A DNA stretch of 64,000 bases from Edaphobacter dinghuensis. GTDB taxonomy: Bacteria > Acidobacteriota > Terriglobia > Terriglobales > Acidobacteriaceae. The stretch is taken from positions 248,001 through 312,000 of the forward strand of contig NZ_BMGT01000001.1 of NCBI RefSeq assembly GCF_014640335.1, read 5' to 3'. A program made the position numbers and the translations under genes. Shown here in pieces: positions 1 to 8,736 of this stretch; positions within the stretch are counted from its first letter, which is position 1, and every line of letters begins with the position of its first letter. A model generated the notes under the pieces. It was not told the origin of the DNA. It did not search any database and was given only the letters and a program-made list of their open reading frames with translations.

Positions 1-903
1 CCAGCGGAGGCCAACGGGGGGAAACTTTCTCCTGATCTGGCGCGACGGGTGAAGGTTCTGATCCGGTCGCGGTCGGGTGTTCCGCCGGACTACGACATCG
101 CCGTCGGGCCTCGAACGAAGAGCGATGTTCCGGGATACGATGCCATCGCCGTGACGTTTTCGTCGGAGGGCAAGACGAGCAAGCCGGTGACGTTTCTGCT
201 GTCTGAGGACGGCAAGACGCTGGCGCAGTTCAGCAAGTTCGATATCAGCAAGGACCCGAAGCTGTTGGTGAGCGACGAGGGACGGCCTGCGCGTGGCGGC
301 CCGGAGAACGCTCCGGTGCTGATTGTGGGCTTCGACGACCTGGAGTGCCCGTACTGCGCGAAGATGCATGCGCAGTTGTTCCCGGCGCTGACCGAGCGCT
401 ACAAGAACCAGGTGCGCATTGTGTATAAGGATTTTCCGCTGAGCCAGCACCCGTGGGCGATGCACGCGGCGGTTGACGTGGAGTGCATGGCGGCACAGAG
501 CGCGACGGGATATTGGAACCTGGTGGACTACATCCACGCGCACGCGGCGGAGATGGGCGGAGCCGAGAGAAGCGTCGCCAAGGCGAACGAGACGATCGAC
601 TCGCTGACCAAGGCCGAGGGAGCGAAGCAGAAGGTGAATGAAGGCACGCTTGCGGCCTGCATCGCCAAGCAGGACGACACCGCCGTACAGGTCTCGATGA
701 AGCTGGGTGACGAGCTGGGAGTCGATTCGACACCGGCGCTGTTCGTCAACGGCGAAAGGATCGTGGGTGCGGTCCCGATGAAATATGTGTATAAGGCTAT
801 TGATGATGCGCTGATCGCCTCAGGCCAGACTCCGCCACCACCGCCGCCGGATGAAACTGTCCAACCAACCGAGACCACACCGGCGACCAAGCCCGGAAAC
901 TAG
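1..903 (+). CDS. DsbA-like thioredoxin-fold protein, 5' end outside window
   Basis: The reading frame is open from the first base (it reads PAEANGGKLSPDLARRV before the GTG at 49), so the true start and any signal peptide lie upstream. After about 95 residues of N-terminal extension comes a DsbA/thioredoxin-4 type domain. It has the redox motif CPYC (bases 346-357), a helical insertion, and the cis-proline loop STPALF near the C-terminus, then a Pro/Thr-rich tail. The family makes or isomerises disulfides in exported proteins. The next gene, 24 bases downstream, is a parvulin lipoprotein, so the two look like an extracytoplasmic folding operon. Reductant versus oxidant role cannot be told from sequence. 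Confidence 0.85.
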   Translation, partial: PAEANGGKLSPDLARRVKVLIRSRSGVPPDYDIAVGPRTKSDVPGYDAIAVTFSSEGKTSKPVTFLLSEDGKTLAQFSKFDISKDPKLLVSDEGRPARGGPENAPVLIVGFDDLECPYCAKMHAQLFPALTERYKNQVRIVYKDFPLSQHPWAMHAAVDVECMAAQSATGYWNLVDYIHAHAAEMGGAERSVAKANETIDSLTKAEGAKQKVNEGTLAACIAKQDDTAVQVSMKLGDELGVDSTPALFVNGERIVGAVPMKYVYKAIDDALIASGQTPPPPPPDETVQPTETTPATKPGN

Positions 904-927
904 CTTTGATGCAGGAGAATTGATTAC

Positions 928-2025
928 GTGAAGAGATTGTCGAGCGATATGAATACAGCCTTGCCCGCGCGCTTGCAGCGCCAGGTTTCGATTCCGGTTG
1001 TCCTGCTGATGGCTGCCGCCCTGCTCCCGGTTGCGGGTTGCAAGCAGGAGCACAAGGCCGACGTCGTGGCGACGGTAAACGGCCACGCCATCATGAAGTC
1101 GGAGATGGACAAGCAGTATGAGCAGCAGTTGGCCCAGCAGCAACAGCAGCCTCAGTCGGAGGACCAGGCCAACTCGCTGCGGCTGAATGTTCTGCGCGCG
1201 CTGATCGACGAAGAGATCGTGCAGCAGCGCGCCGCCAAGATGAACCTGACGGCGACCAGCGAAGAGGTCGACACCAAGCTGAATGAGATGAAAGCCCGCT
1301 ACACCGAGGACCAGTTCAATCAGCAACTGGCGGCCAACCATACGACGCTCGACGAGGTGAAGCACGACCTGCGCCGGTCGCTGACGCAGAACAAGCTGCT
1401 GAATAAAGAGATCAACTCGAAGATCACGGTGACGGATGCGGATGTTGCCAGTTACTACAACCAGCACAAGTCCGAGTACAACCTGATTCAGACGGAGTAT
1501 CACCTGGCAGAGATTCTTGTGACGGATGTGCCGTCACCACAGCCGGTAAATCTGCAAAACAGCAAAGCGACGAACGATGCCGATGCCAGGAAGAAGATCC
1601 AGGCACTGAAGAACCGGCTGGACAGTGGCGAGGACTTCGGCACGATGGCGATGAATTTCTCCGAAGATCCGGAGACGGCTCCCAATGGCGGCGATAAGGG
1701 TTTTGTTACGGTGGACCAGATGAAGGTAGAACCCGCGGTTCTGAACGCCGTACTAAAGCTGAAGCCGGGAGAGGTGACCCCGATTGTTCCGCTCGTGGAT
1801 CCTCAGAGCAAGAAGCCCGCAGCCTATGCGGTCTTTAAGTTGATTGCGATTGAGCCTGCGGGACAGCGCGAGCTGAAAGATCCTAGCGTGCAGCAGGCGA
1901 TCCGGCAGCAGCTTCACGAGGGCCGTTCGCAGCTGCTCAAGAACGCCTACTTCGAGATGCTGCGCGATCAGGCGAAGGTCGAGAACTTCTACGCCGAAGA
2001 GATCTTCAAGAACGACGCGCACTAA
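928..2025 (+). CDS. Parvulin-type peptidyl-prolyl isomerase lipoprotein (SurA/PrsA-like)
   Basis: The 365-residue protein starts at GTG with an AGGAG ribosome site about nine bases upstream. A hydrophobic segment ends in the lipobox PVAGC with Cys38, so it is probably a lipoprotein. Residues of about 45-190 are a Gln-rich SurA-N-like chaperone region. Residues of about 190-330 form a PPIC rotamase domain (AEILV, then a DFGTMAMNFSEDP segment, GGDKGF, and LKPGEV). Proteins of this kind assist folding of secreted or outer-membrane proteins. Its position right after the DsbA-like gene supports a shared envelope-folding role. The ATG at 949 is a possible alternative start but would shorten the charged N-terminus. 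Confidence 0.88.
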   Translation: MKRLSSDMNTALPARLQRQVSIPVVLLMAAALLPVAGCKQEHKADVVATVNGHAIMKSEMDKQYEQQLAQQQQQPQSEDQANSLRLNVLRALIDEEIVQQRAAKMNLTATSEEVDTKLNEMKARYTEDQFNQQLAANHTTLDEVKHDLRRSLTQNKLLNKEINSKITVTDADVASYYNQHKSEYNLIQTEYHLAEILVTDVPSPQPVNLQNSKATNDADARKKIQALKNRLDSGEDFGTMAMNFSEDPETAPNGGDKGFVTVDQMKVEPAVLNAVLKLKPGEVTPIVPLVDPQSKKPAAYAVFKLIAIEPAGQRELKDPSVQQAIRQQLHEGRSQLLKNAYFEMLRDQAKVENFYAEEIFKNDAH

Positions 2026-2040
2026 ACATCCTCTTTACCT

Positions 2041-2090
2041 GACCCCTGTGTTTGTCCTGCATATAAGGGCAAAATACAGGGGTCTTTTCC
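2041..2090 (+). terminator. Intrinsic terminator after the parvulin gene
   Basis: A 13-base-pair stem (GACCCCTGTGTTT at 2041-2053 with AAATACAGGGGTC at 2072-2084, one G-T pair) encloses an 18-base loop and is followed by TTTT. It lies 16 bases past the stop. The right arm, AAAATACAGGGGTC, matches the left end of the dispersed repeat described at 26119, 38650 and 52776. Confidence 0.8.
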
Positions 2091-2230
2091 ATTTGAGCGG
2101 CAAAGAATCCTCGCCACGAGAACTGAGAATTTGTTTACGTATTGGACATTCGACCTCCGGACAGCGGATGATGATCAGAAGCAGGACTTGAGGTCACTCG
2201 GTCCTGACCCCTGTCCTAAGGAATCTGCTG

Positions 2231-3520
2231 ATGTCTATCGAGCGCTACTCTCGCCGTCGCTTCAACTCTCTCCTCGCCTCGGCTGCTATCTGGCCGTTTG
2301 CCGCGAAAGCCTTCGCCGCGTCCACTCACGAGTTGCTCATTACTAAATCCGGCGCGGTCGCCGACGATTCCACCGTCAACACCAAGGCCATTCAGTCTGC
2401 CATCGATCAGCTTGCCTCCAGGGGCGGCGGTACAGTCGTTGTGCCTAAGGGCGTCTTTGTCTCCGGCGCTCTCTTTTTCAAACCGAAAGTTAACCTTCGC
2501 CTGACGGAAGGCGCTGTCCTCAAGTGTTCGACCGATCTCTCGAACTTCCCCGCGCAACGCACGCGCATCGAAGGCCACTTCCTGGAGCACTTCACCCCCG
2601 CCTTCATCAATGCGACCAACTGCGACGGATTCGAGCTCACCGGCGACGGAATTCTTGACGGCGCGGGTATGCCCATCTGGGAGGCGTTCTGGAAGGGACG
2701 AGCCGAGAACAAAAACTTTGCGAACACCGCACTGCCGCGCGCCCGTCTCGCGCTCATCGAAGGCTCGAAGAACGTCAGGATTGAAGGGATCACCTTCAAG
2801 GACTCCCAGTTCTGGAACTGCCATCTCTACAAGAACGACGGCGTTCTGGTGCGTAACGTTCACTTTCAGGTGCCGGACGATTACAGGCAGGCTCCCAGCA
2901 CCGATGGCATCGACATCGACAGCTCCCGCAACGTCACCGTCGATGGCTGCGTCTTCTCCGTCACGGACGACTGCATCGCCTGCAAGGGTTCCAAGGGGCC
3001 GCGCGCCATGGAGGACAAGGACAGCCCGGCCGTCGAGCACATCCGCGTCCGCAACTGCACCTTCAAGCGCGGCGGCGGCGTTCTCACCTGCGGCAGCGAG
3101 GCCACCATCATCCGAGACGTTATTGCTGAGGACTGCAAGATCACGGGCAAGGTTCGCATCGCAACCCTGAAGCTGCGCCCCGATACGCCCCAGCACTACG
3201 AGGACATCACCTTCCGCAACATCACCAGCGAAGGCCCCGCAAGCGGCATCATTCAGATGGCGCCATGGTCGCAGTACTTCGATCTGCAAGGCATGGCGCC
3301 GCCCAAGTCCATCGTCAAGAACCTGAAGATCACCGGCATCAAGGGCACGTTTACCTCGTTTGGCACCATCAAGCCCAACCCCGGTCAGACGGAGATCAGC
3401 GATGTCCTGTTGAAAGATTTTGACGTCACCATTACCAAGAACGACAAGCTCAACACGTCCGGCGTTACCGACCTCAAACTGGAAGACGTCATCGTCAACG
3501 GGAAGCCTTACACCGTTTAG
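2231..3520 (+). CDS. Secreted GH28 (polygalacturonase-like) glycoside hydrolase
   Basis: The 429-residue protein starts with a Tat-type signal (SRRRFNSLL, then an Ala-rich stretch ending near residue 30), so it is probably exported folded. The rest is a right-handed beta-helix. GH28 landmarks include GGGTVVVPKG near residue 65, STDGID at 223-228 and a catalytic Asp pair, TDD, at 245-247. The usual GHG histidine motif is not apparent; GGGVLTCGSE occupies that region. The usual RIK is replaced by RIATLKLR. It probably cleaves pectin-derived galacturonan or a related uronic polymer, but specificity is open. A strong hairpin follows the stop. Confidence 0.85.
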   Translation: MSIERYSRRRFNSLLASAAIWPFAAKAFAASTHELLITKSGAVADDSTVNTKAIQSAIDQLASRGGGTVVVPKGVFVSGALFFKPKVNLRLTEGAVLKCSTDLSNFPAQRTRIEGHFLEHFTPAFINATNCDGFELTGDGILDGAGMPIWEAFWKGRAENKNFANTALPRARLALIEGSKNVRIEGITFKDSQFWNCHLYKNDGVLVRNVHFQVPDDYRQAPSTDGIDIDSSRNVTVDGCVFSVTDDCIACKGSKGPRAMEDKDSPAVEHIRVRNCTFKRGGGVLTCGSEATIIRDVIAEDCKITGKVRIATLKLRPDTPQHYEDITFRNITSEGPASGIIQMAPWSQYFDLQGMAPPKSIVKNLKITGIKGTFTSFGTIKPNPGQTEISDVLLKDFDVTITKNDKLNTSGVTDLKLEDVIVNGKPYTV

Positions 3521-3530
3521 CGCAACCACA

Positions 3531-3560
3531 GGGAGCCGTGCCGTCTGCGGCACGGCTCCC
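3531..3560. terminator. Perfect GC-rich hairpin after GH28
   Basis: A perfect 13-base-pair stem (GGGAGCCGTGCCG at 3531-3543 with its complement at 3548-3560) has a TCTG loop. There is no T run, but it sits 11 bases past the GH28 stop and probably ends or protects the transcript. The GGCACGGCT core recalls the hairpin in the repeat at 11801 and 24161. Confidence 0.6.
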
Positions 3561-3642
3561 TGATAGCGGTTGCAGCGCCTTTGGTCGTGCGAGCATCGTG
3601 GCCTCTATTTGTGCGGGTCACATGAGAGCAATGGAAATGCTC

Positions 3643-3655
3643 TACACTCGAAATT
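3643..3655 (+). promoter_or_regulatory. Possible -10 element for a leaderless transcript
   Basis: TACACT at 3643-3648 ends exactly seven bases before the ATG at 3656, and no ribosome-binding sequence lies between. This is the layout of leaderless messages driven by a TANNNT -10 box. No clear -35 is seen. Confidence 0.35.
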
Positions 3656-4657
3656 ATGAGTCAGTCTCCGGTACGATATGCAATCCTTGGCTTTGGGCAT
3701 CACGCCGTGCGGCGGCTGCTGCCTGCTTTCGCTCAGTGTAAAGACGCAACGCTGGTGGGTATGTGGCGGCGCGATCAGACGGCCGCGGCGAAGAACTGTG
3801 CGGCCTACAAGATTCCGCATTGCTTTGCGACACGCGAGGAGCTGTGCGCTTCGCCGGAGGTGGATGCGGTCTTCATCACGTCGCCGGATGCGATGCACAA
3901 GGACGATACGCTGCTGGCTCTGAAGCATGGTAAAGCGGTGCTGTGCGAGAAGCCGCTCTCGATGAACACTGCCGAGGCAGAAGAGATGGCCGAGGCGGCG
4001 AAGGCGGCGGGTCTGCTGTTTGGCGTAGGGCAGAACTTTCGTTTCAACCATAGCCTTGACTGGATGCGGGAGCAGGTTGCTGCAGGCAGCATCGGGCAGC
4101 CGCAACTGGCCCATGCGCAGTATTCGTATCCGGCGGCCACCGCACCGAGGAAGTGGATTACCGATCCGACGCTGGCTTGCGGCGGCCCGATTGCCGATGT
4201 CGGCGTTCACTGCATCGACGCGTTGCGCTATGTGCTGGGCGAGGATGTTGTAAGCGTGAGCACGTTGGCGCGCAAGGACGACACATCAGGCAAGGTGGAG
4301 GCGGTCGCCTCGCTGCAGATGGAGATGACCGGCGGAGTCTATGCGAATGTGACGGCGAGTGCGCGCGCGCCGTACCGCACGCTGGTCGAGATTAACGGCA
4401 GCGACGGTGTGTTGGTTGCAGAGAACGGCTTGACGGTAGACCGTCCCGTTCAACTGCAGCTACGACGAGGCGGAGAGCTGATTGAGACAGTGACGGTCGA
4501 AAACGGCGATGGGTACACGCGGATGCTGGACAGCTTTGCGCGGGCGCTTCGCGGCGGCGAGACGTTTGCCGCGTCGGGCGAGGACGGCGTAAAGAATATG
4601 CGCGCGCTCGATGCAGCTTATAAGAGCTGGCAGAGTCGATTGCGCGAGCAGGTTTAA
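3656..4657 (+). CDS. Gfo/Idh/MocA family NAD(P)-dependent oxidoreductase
   Basis: This 333-residue protein has an N-terminal Rossmann fold starting ILGFGHHAVR. The family's catalytic EKP motif is present (CEKPLSMN), followed by the C-terminal alpha/beta domain (CGGPIADVGVHCIDALRY). Members oxidise or reduce sugars, inositols and related polyols with NAD(P). No signal peptide is present, so it is cytoplasmic. It follows the GH28 gene and may act on released uronic acids, but separate transcription is likely because of the intervening hairpin. The substrate cannot be named from sequence. Confidence 0.88.
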   Translation: MSQSPVRYAILGFGHHAVRRLLPAFAQCKDATLVGMWRRDQTAAAKNCAAYKIPHCFATREELCASPEVDAVFITSPDAMHKDDTLLALKHGKAVLCEKPLSMNTAEAEEMAEAAKAAGLLFGVGQNFRFNHSLDWMREQVAAGSIGQPQLAHAQYSYPAATAPRKWITDPTLACGGPIADVGVHCIDALRYVLGEDVVSVSTLARKDDTSGKVEAVASLQMEMTGGVYANVTASARAPYRTLVEINGSDGVLVAENGLTVDRPVQLQLRRGGELIETVTVENGDGYTRMLDSFARALRGGETFAASGEDGVKNMRALDAAYKSWQSRLREQV

Positions 4658-4668
4658 GAAAGCGAGCC

Positions 4669-5838
4669 CTAGCGGATGGCAGTTGCCAGAGCGCTGGCTT
4701 CGCTGCCGCGATGTGAGGCCAGGTTGCGTGTAGGCGCGTCGGCAGGCGGCAGGTAGCGCTTGTAGACGCTGATGTGGAAGCAGGACTGCTGAAACTCCTC
4801 TTCGACGTCGATCTTGCCTTCCTGAATCAGCGGCATCAGATAGCCTCGCATCCACGCGACCTCGGTACGCGAAAGCCCGTGCTTGGCGATATCGATTGCC
4901 TGCCCGGTGAGATGAGGTGACGCGGTGTCACCTTCTGCGGGAGCGGCGTTGCCGTTGATGTGAATAAGATGCTGCTGGAACTCGACGGTGCGAACGGCAG
5001 AGTTGATCTGCAGCGGCGTGTGGAAGTGGGCGTAGTGTGCCCGCGCCATGTTGCTGAGGAAGATCGCGGTCCAGGGGCGGGTGTAACGGCGGTTCTCGGG
5101 CAGACGCTCATCGACATCGAGGGCATAGCTTGTAGGCAGCGGCACCAGCATCCGCTTGCTGCGCATGTCGATGAGGTCGGCGTCGTCCTGAATGCGCTCG
5201 AGGCCTTCGCGGTCGGCAACTTCGTTCTGGTGGAGCAGGATCTCGTGCGAGCCCTTGAGCGGCGGGGGAATGATGAGGCGTCCGCGCTTGTTGTAGAGCG
5301 CGGGAAGGATGGCAGGAGCAGCAGCCTCATCGGCGATGCTCTTGAGCTGGGGCTTCTCTGCGGTGGGACGGATCACGTTGACGACGGAGACGGGGCGAGC
5401 CGCGGAACGCGACCGGCGAGAGCGGCGGGAGTGAGAGACGGCGACCTCGGTGTGGTCGGTGCTCTCGGTGCGCGCAGCGTGCTCGGCAGTGTGTCGGGCT
5501 GGAGTTGAGGCAGCAGCCTCGTGAGCATCGGGCTTCACCGCGGCGGCCTTCAGAAAGTCGTCCGAGGTGGCCTTGCGCGGCGTGTTGTCGGTGGGTCGCG
5601 CTTCGGCGCTGACGGTCTTAGAGAGATGGCGGCGGTTGCGGGTTGCGTGAACCGGGGTGATCCGGGGCTCTGCCTTGTGGCGCCGCGCGGCGGTGCGCTC
5701 GGGCTTTGCCGCGGCCTTGCGATGGACGGCGGACGTGCGCGCGCGGTGATGCGCAGGCTTGGCAAGCAGCGTGGCAGGGATCAAAAATAGGACTGCAAGC
5801 GCCAGGAAGGCCGGAAGTGTAGCGTTCAACCGCATCAT
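4669..5838 (-). CDS. DUF5715-type secreted protein with M15 peptidase-like C-terminus
   Basis: The 389-residue protein has a signal peptide (MMRLNATLPAFLALAV... to AKPAHH). A long, low-complexity Ala/Arg/His/Thr-rich region follows, to about residue 160. A folded C-terminal domain of about 200 residues comes last. That domain has a zinc-peptidase-like pattern, SPHLTGQAIDI (His, six residues, Asp), and a later CFHISVY His, matching the H-D-H layout of VanY/D-Ala-D-Ala carboxypeptidases. It is probably exported and acts on or binds peptidoglycan. DUF5715 is my family assignment from memory. Convergent with the upstream oxidoreductase, with stops only 11 bases apart. Confidence 0.7.
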   Translation of the reverse strand: MMRLNATLPAFLALAVLFLIPATLLAKPAHHRARTSAVHRKAAAKPERTAARRHKAEPRITPVHATRNRRHLSKTVSAEARPTDNTPRKATSDDFLKAAAVKPDAHEAAASTPARHTAEHAARTESTDHTEVAVSHSRRSRRSRSAARPVSVVNVIRPTAEKPQLKSIADEAAAPAILPALYNKRGRLIIPPPLKGSHEILLHQNEVADREGLERIQDDADLIDMRSKRMLVPLPTSYALDVDERLPENRRYTRPWTAIFLSNMARAHYAHFHTPLQINSAVRTVEFQQHLIHINGNAAPAEGDTASPHLTGQAIDIAKHGLSRTEVAWMRGYLMPLIQEGKIDVEEEFQQSCFHISVYKRYLPPADAPTRNLASHRGSEASALATAIR

Positions 5839-5946
5839 GTTGTGAGAGGCGCGGAACGCCAGAGCAATTCCTACCTTAGAGAGTCCTCAGAGATAGTGTA
5901 AGTAATCAGGTGGGTTCCGTATACTCATCAGTAAATAGGAGTGTGG

Positions 5947-6363
5947 ATGCGGAAGTTGCTGGTGGGCTTTGGGGTAGCTGGAGTTGCCTTGCTGGGATGG
6001 ACATTGCGAGTGGGGACGGTGCAGGCAGCGCAGGATCCGGCGGCGTCGCCGCAGTTCTATACGACCAGGGTACAGCCGATCTTCAAAGAGCATTGCTATC
6101 GCTGCCACGGCGGATTTAACCATCGCGGCGGTCTGAACCTCGCCACCAAAGCGGGGATGATGAAGGGCGGGCATGATGGCCCGGCGGTGATTCCAGGCGA
6201 TCCGACGAAGAGTCTGCTGGTGCGGCTGATCCGGCACGAGGGACCGGCGAAGGATCCTATGCCGATGCCGCCGAAGCTGCCGAAGATCTCTGACGCGGAT
6301 ATCGCAACGGTGACGCAGTGGGTGAAGGCGGGTGCGATTATGCCCGATGATGCCAGACGCTGA
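5947..6363 (+). CDS. Small exported cytochrome-like (planctomycete C-type) protein
   Basis: The ATG at 5947 is preferred over the GTG at 5941 because an AGGAG lies six bases before it. The protein, about 138 residues, has a signal sequence (MRKLLVGFGVAGVALLGW). It then has the PSCyt1-type motif FYTTRVQPIFKEHCYRCHGG with a CxxCH heme site, a GGLNLATKAG segment and a C-terminal WVKAGA. In planctomycetes, acidobacteria and relatives this domain usually leads a much larger DUF1549/DUF1553 protein; here it stands alone. It may be a periplasmic electron carrier. Heme attachment is inferred from the motif only. Confidence 0.75.
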   Translation: MRKLLVGFGVAGVALLGWTLRVGTVQAAQDPAASPQFYTTRVQPIFKEHCYRCHGGFNHRGGLNLATKAGMMKGGHDGPAVIPGDPTKSLLVRLIRHEGPAKDPMPMPPKLPKISDADIATVTQWVKAGAIMPDDARR

Positions 6364-6391
6364 GGCGCGGGATGACGTGGTAGAAGAGCGT

Positions 6392-7183
6392 CTAAGCGTT
6401 GATCAGTTTTTGCGGAAGAGACTTGAGGTGGCGCTGGTACTCGGCCAGCGAGCGTTCGCAGTGGCGCGTGATGGTTTGAGTGAGACGCGATGAGTCGCCG
6501 AGCCTGCGGTGGGCGATGTCGGAGAGGGTGAGCCAGTCGTGCCAGGTGCCTCCGGATTGCTGGAGCGATTCAAAGGTGCGGGCGAGGCTGCGCGTGGAGG
6601 TTGCGGTCGCCGATTCTGAGATATAGCGCGCAAGTTTGGCGGCTTTGCGAGTGCTGTGGAGCTGGCGATGGTTCTGCTCTGCCGCTGCGGCGGGAGCGTT
6701 GCGAGCGTACCAGTCGCGGGCCAGCGCGGCTAGTTCTTCAGTGGCGAGATTGAGAGATTCGACAGGAGCAAGAGTCTCGAGGATGTTCTCGAGGGCGCGG
6801 ATGAGTTTGGCCTGGTGCTTGTCGATGGCGGCGATGAGCCGATGCGCGGCCCGCTCGCGCTGGTGCTTGAAGAAGCTTTGGAGCTGCTCAGCCTCATCGG
6901 ACCTGGATGGAATGAGATCGCGCAGCACGTCGAGATCGCGGACACGTCCGGCGGCTCGTCGCAGCTTACGCAGCCGCTTGCGCGCCTTCACGGCAGGTTG
7001 GTCATGCTTGGGAAGATCGGGCAGCAGCGTCAGTAGCTCGAGCTGGGCTTCGATGCGGCGGGTGCCGGTGCGGAGATGGTGGACGGGGCGCGGTTTGGGA
7101 TCGGCAACCGTTAGGGTGATGGCAGCCTCGAGCGAGGTGACCAGCTCGCGCAGGGTCCGAACGGGATGGGCTTCGGCTGCCAT
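6392..7183 (-). CDS. CHAD domain protein
   Basis: The 263-residue all-helical protein carries the conserved histidine/arginine-rich helices of the CHAD family: VHHLRTGTRRIEAQLELL near the N-terminus, RKRLRKLRRAAGRVRDLDVLRDL in the middle and a LHSTRKAAKLARY segment later. CHAD proteins bind polyphosphate through these basic surfaces, and often sit near polyphosphate genes, though none is seen here. No signal peptide or membrane segment. It is convergent with the cytochrome-like gene upstream, leaving 28 bases between stops, and divergent from the NRAMP gene. Confidence 0.82.
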   Translation of the reverse strand: MAAEAHPVRTLRELVTSLEAAITLTVADPKPRPVHHLRTGTRRIEAQLELLTLLPDLPKHDQPAVKARKRLRKLRRAAGRVRDLDVLRDLIPSRSDEAEQLQSFFKHQRERAAHRLIAAIDKHQAKLIRALENILETLAPVESLNLATEELAALARDWYARNAPAAAAEQNHRQLHSTRKAAKLARYISESATATSTRSLARTFESLQQSGGTWHDWLTLSDIAHRRLGDSSRLTQTITRHCERSLAEYQRHLKSLPQKLINA

Positions 7184-7323
7184 GTGGATTTGGATGCTTG
7201 CAGGATGATACGGGAATCGGCATCCAAGAAGTGTGCGGGCGGATGTGTAGACAGGGCGACCGACATTGAAGTCTGACTGATATAGCCTTGTGCCGCTTCG
7301 ACGGGCAGATACAGGAGAAAGAA

Positions 7324-8655
7324 ATGGCGGCGATTGTTGAGCAGGAGCCGAAGCGTTCGGTGAGACAGAAGCTCATTGGATTCTTCAGTATTCTTGGCCC
7401 CGGCATTATTACCGGCGCGGCCGATGACGATCCGTCGGGCATTGCCACCTATTCGCAGACGGGCGCACAGTTCGGCTTCGGCCAGCTATGGACGGCGCTC
7501 TATCAGATACCGTTGCTGCTGGCCGTGCAGGAGACGTGCGCGCGCATCGGCGCGGTGACCGGCAAAGGGCTCGCCGGTGTGATCAAGGACCACTATTCAC
7601 GAAAGATCCTGATCGGCGTTGTGGTGCTGGTGGCTGTGGCCAACACCATCAACATTGGAGCCGATATCGGCGCAGTGGCAGCGGCGGCGCAACTGGTAGT
7701 GAACGTGCCGTTCTGGCTGCTGGCCATTGCAACCACTGCTCTGCTGGTAGTGTCGGAGGTAGTCATTACCTACAAGACCTATGCGAATGTGCTGAAGTGG
7801 CTGGCGTTGGCGCTGTTCTCGTATCCGGCGACGGCATTTATCGTGAAGCAGCCGTGGAGGGAGATTCTGTATGCCACGGTGGTGCCGCACATCGAGCTGA
7901 CGTTTGCCTTCTTCTTCATCATCACCGGCGTCTTTGGGACATCCATCTCGCCGTACATGTTCTTCTGGCAGGCCTCGGAGGAGGTGGAGGAAGAACGTGC
8001 TGTGGGAATGAGGTCGGGTCGGGATGGCAAACCGCGGCTGCCGCGAAGATTCATTCGCGACATGCGAATCGATACGCTGATCGGCATGGCAGCGGCGGAG
8101 CTGGCGCAGTGGTTCATCATCATTACAACGGCGACGGTGCTCTTCAAGCATGGGACTACGACGATCAACACCGCGGCCGATGCGGCTAAGGCGTTGGAGC
8201 CGCTGGTGCAGTCGTTTCCCAACGCCGGACAGGTGGCCAAAGACCTGTTCGCCGTCGGCGTGATCGGGCTGGGACTGCTGGGGATTCCTGTACTTGCGGG
8301 TTCGGCTGCGTATGCGTTGGCCGAGGCCTTTGGGTGGAAGGAGGGGCTGTCGAAGAAGTTCAAAAAGGCGCGCGGGTTTTATGGAGTCATCATCCTGTCG
8401 ATGCTGATCGGGCTGCTGCTGAACTTCGTCGGCATCGATCCGATCAAAGCGTTGGTCTTTACTGCGGTCTTCAACGGAATCGCCGCAGTGCCTTTGCTGT
8501 TTCTGATTGCGAAGATTAACGGCAGCGCGGAGATTCTGGGAGAGGAGCGCGGCGGCGGGCTGTCGCGCAGCTTTGTGTGGATTACCTTCGCGGTGATGGG
8601 GCTGTCCGCTGTGGCGCTGCTGTATACGCTGGTGGCCCACCATACGGCGCACTGA
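7324..8655 (+). CDS. Divergent NRAMP-family metal ion transporter
   Basis: The start is the ATG at 7324, six bases after AGGAG; an upstream TTG at 7288 is not supported. The 443-residue protein has about eleven membrane segments and the NRAMP opening GPGIITGAADDDPSG. The family's metal site is altered: the TM1 motif DPGN reads DPSG, and the TM6 segment usually containing MPH reads ISPYMFF. The metal-binding Asn and Met are therefore missing. A cytoplasmic loop at about residues 215-255 is highly charged. It may move Mg2+ or another ion rather than Mn2+/Fe2+. Inner-membrane location is expected. Confidence 0.85.
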   Translation: MAAIVEQEPKRSVRQKLIGFFSILGPGIITGAADDDPSGIATYSQTGAQFGFGQLWTALYQIPLLLAVQETCARIGAVTGKGLAGVIKDHYSRKILIGVVVLVAVANTINIGADIGAVAAAAQLVVNVPFWLLAIATTALLVVSEVVITYKTYANVLKWLALALFSYPATAFIVKQPWREILYATVVPHIELTFAFFFIITGVFGTSISPYMFFWQASEEVEEERAVGMRSGRDGKPRLPRRFIRDMRIDTLIGMAAAELAQWFIIITTATVLFKHGTTTINTAADAAKALEPLVQSFPNAGQVAKDLFAVGVIGLGLLGIPVLAGSAAYALAEAFGWKEGLSKKFKKARGFYGVIILSMLIGLLLNFVGIDPIKALVFTAVFNGIAAVPLLFLIAKINGSAEILGEERGGGLSRSFVWITFAVMGLSAVALLYTLVAHHTAH

Positions 8656-8736
8656 GCCGTAACGCCAAACCTGTACAATTGCCGCGCGGCCGGGAGGCCT
8701 GGCTGCGAACGTCAATCTCAGAGGTAAGGAGACACG

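Noticed and set aside
2131-2346. 71-residue + strand frame between the parvulin and GH28 genes
   Set aside because: It overlaps the start of the GH28 gene in another frame and has no ribosome-binding site or homology features.
2216-3553. 445-residue open frame opposite the GH28 gene
   Set aside because: Antisense shadow with repeated Val/Asp/Gly/Glu composition typical of GC-rich genes read backwards.
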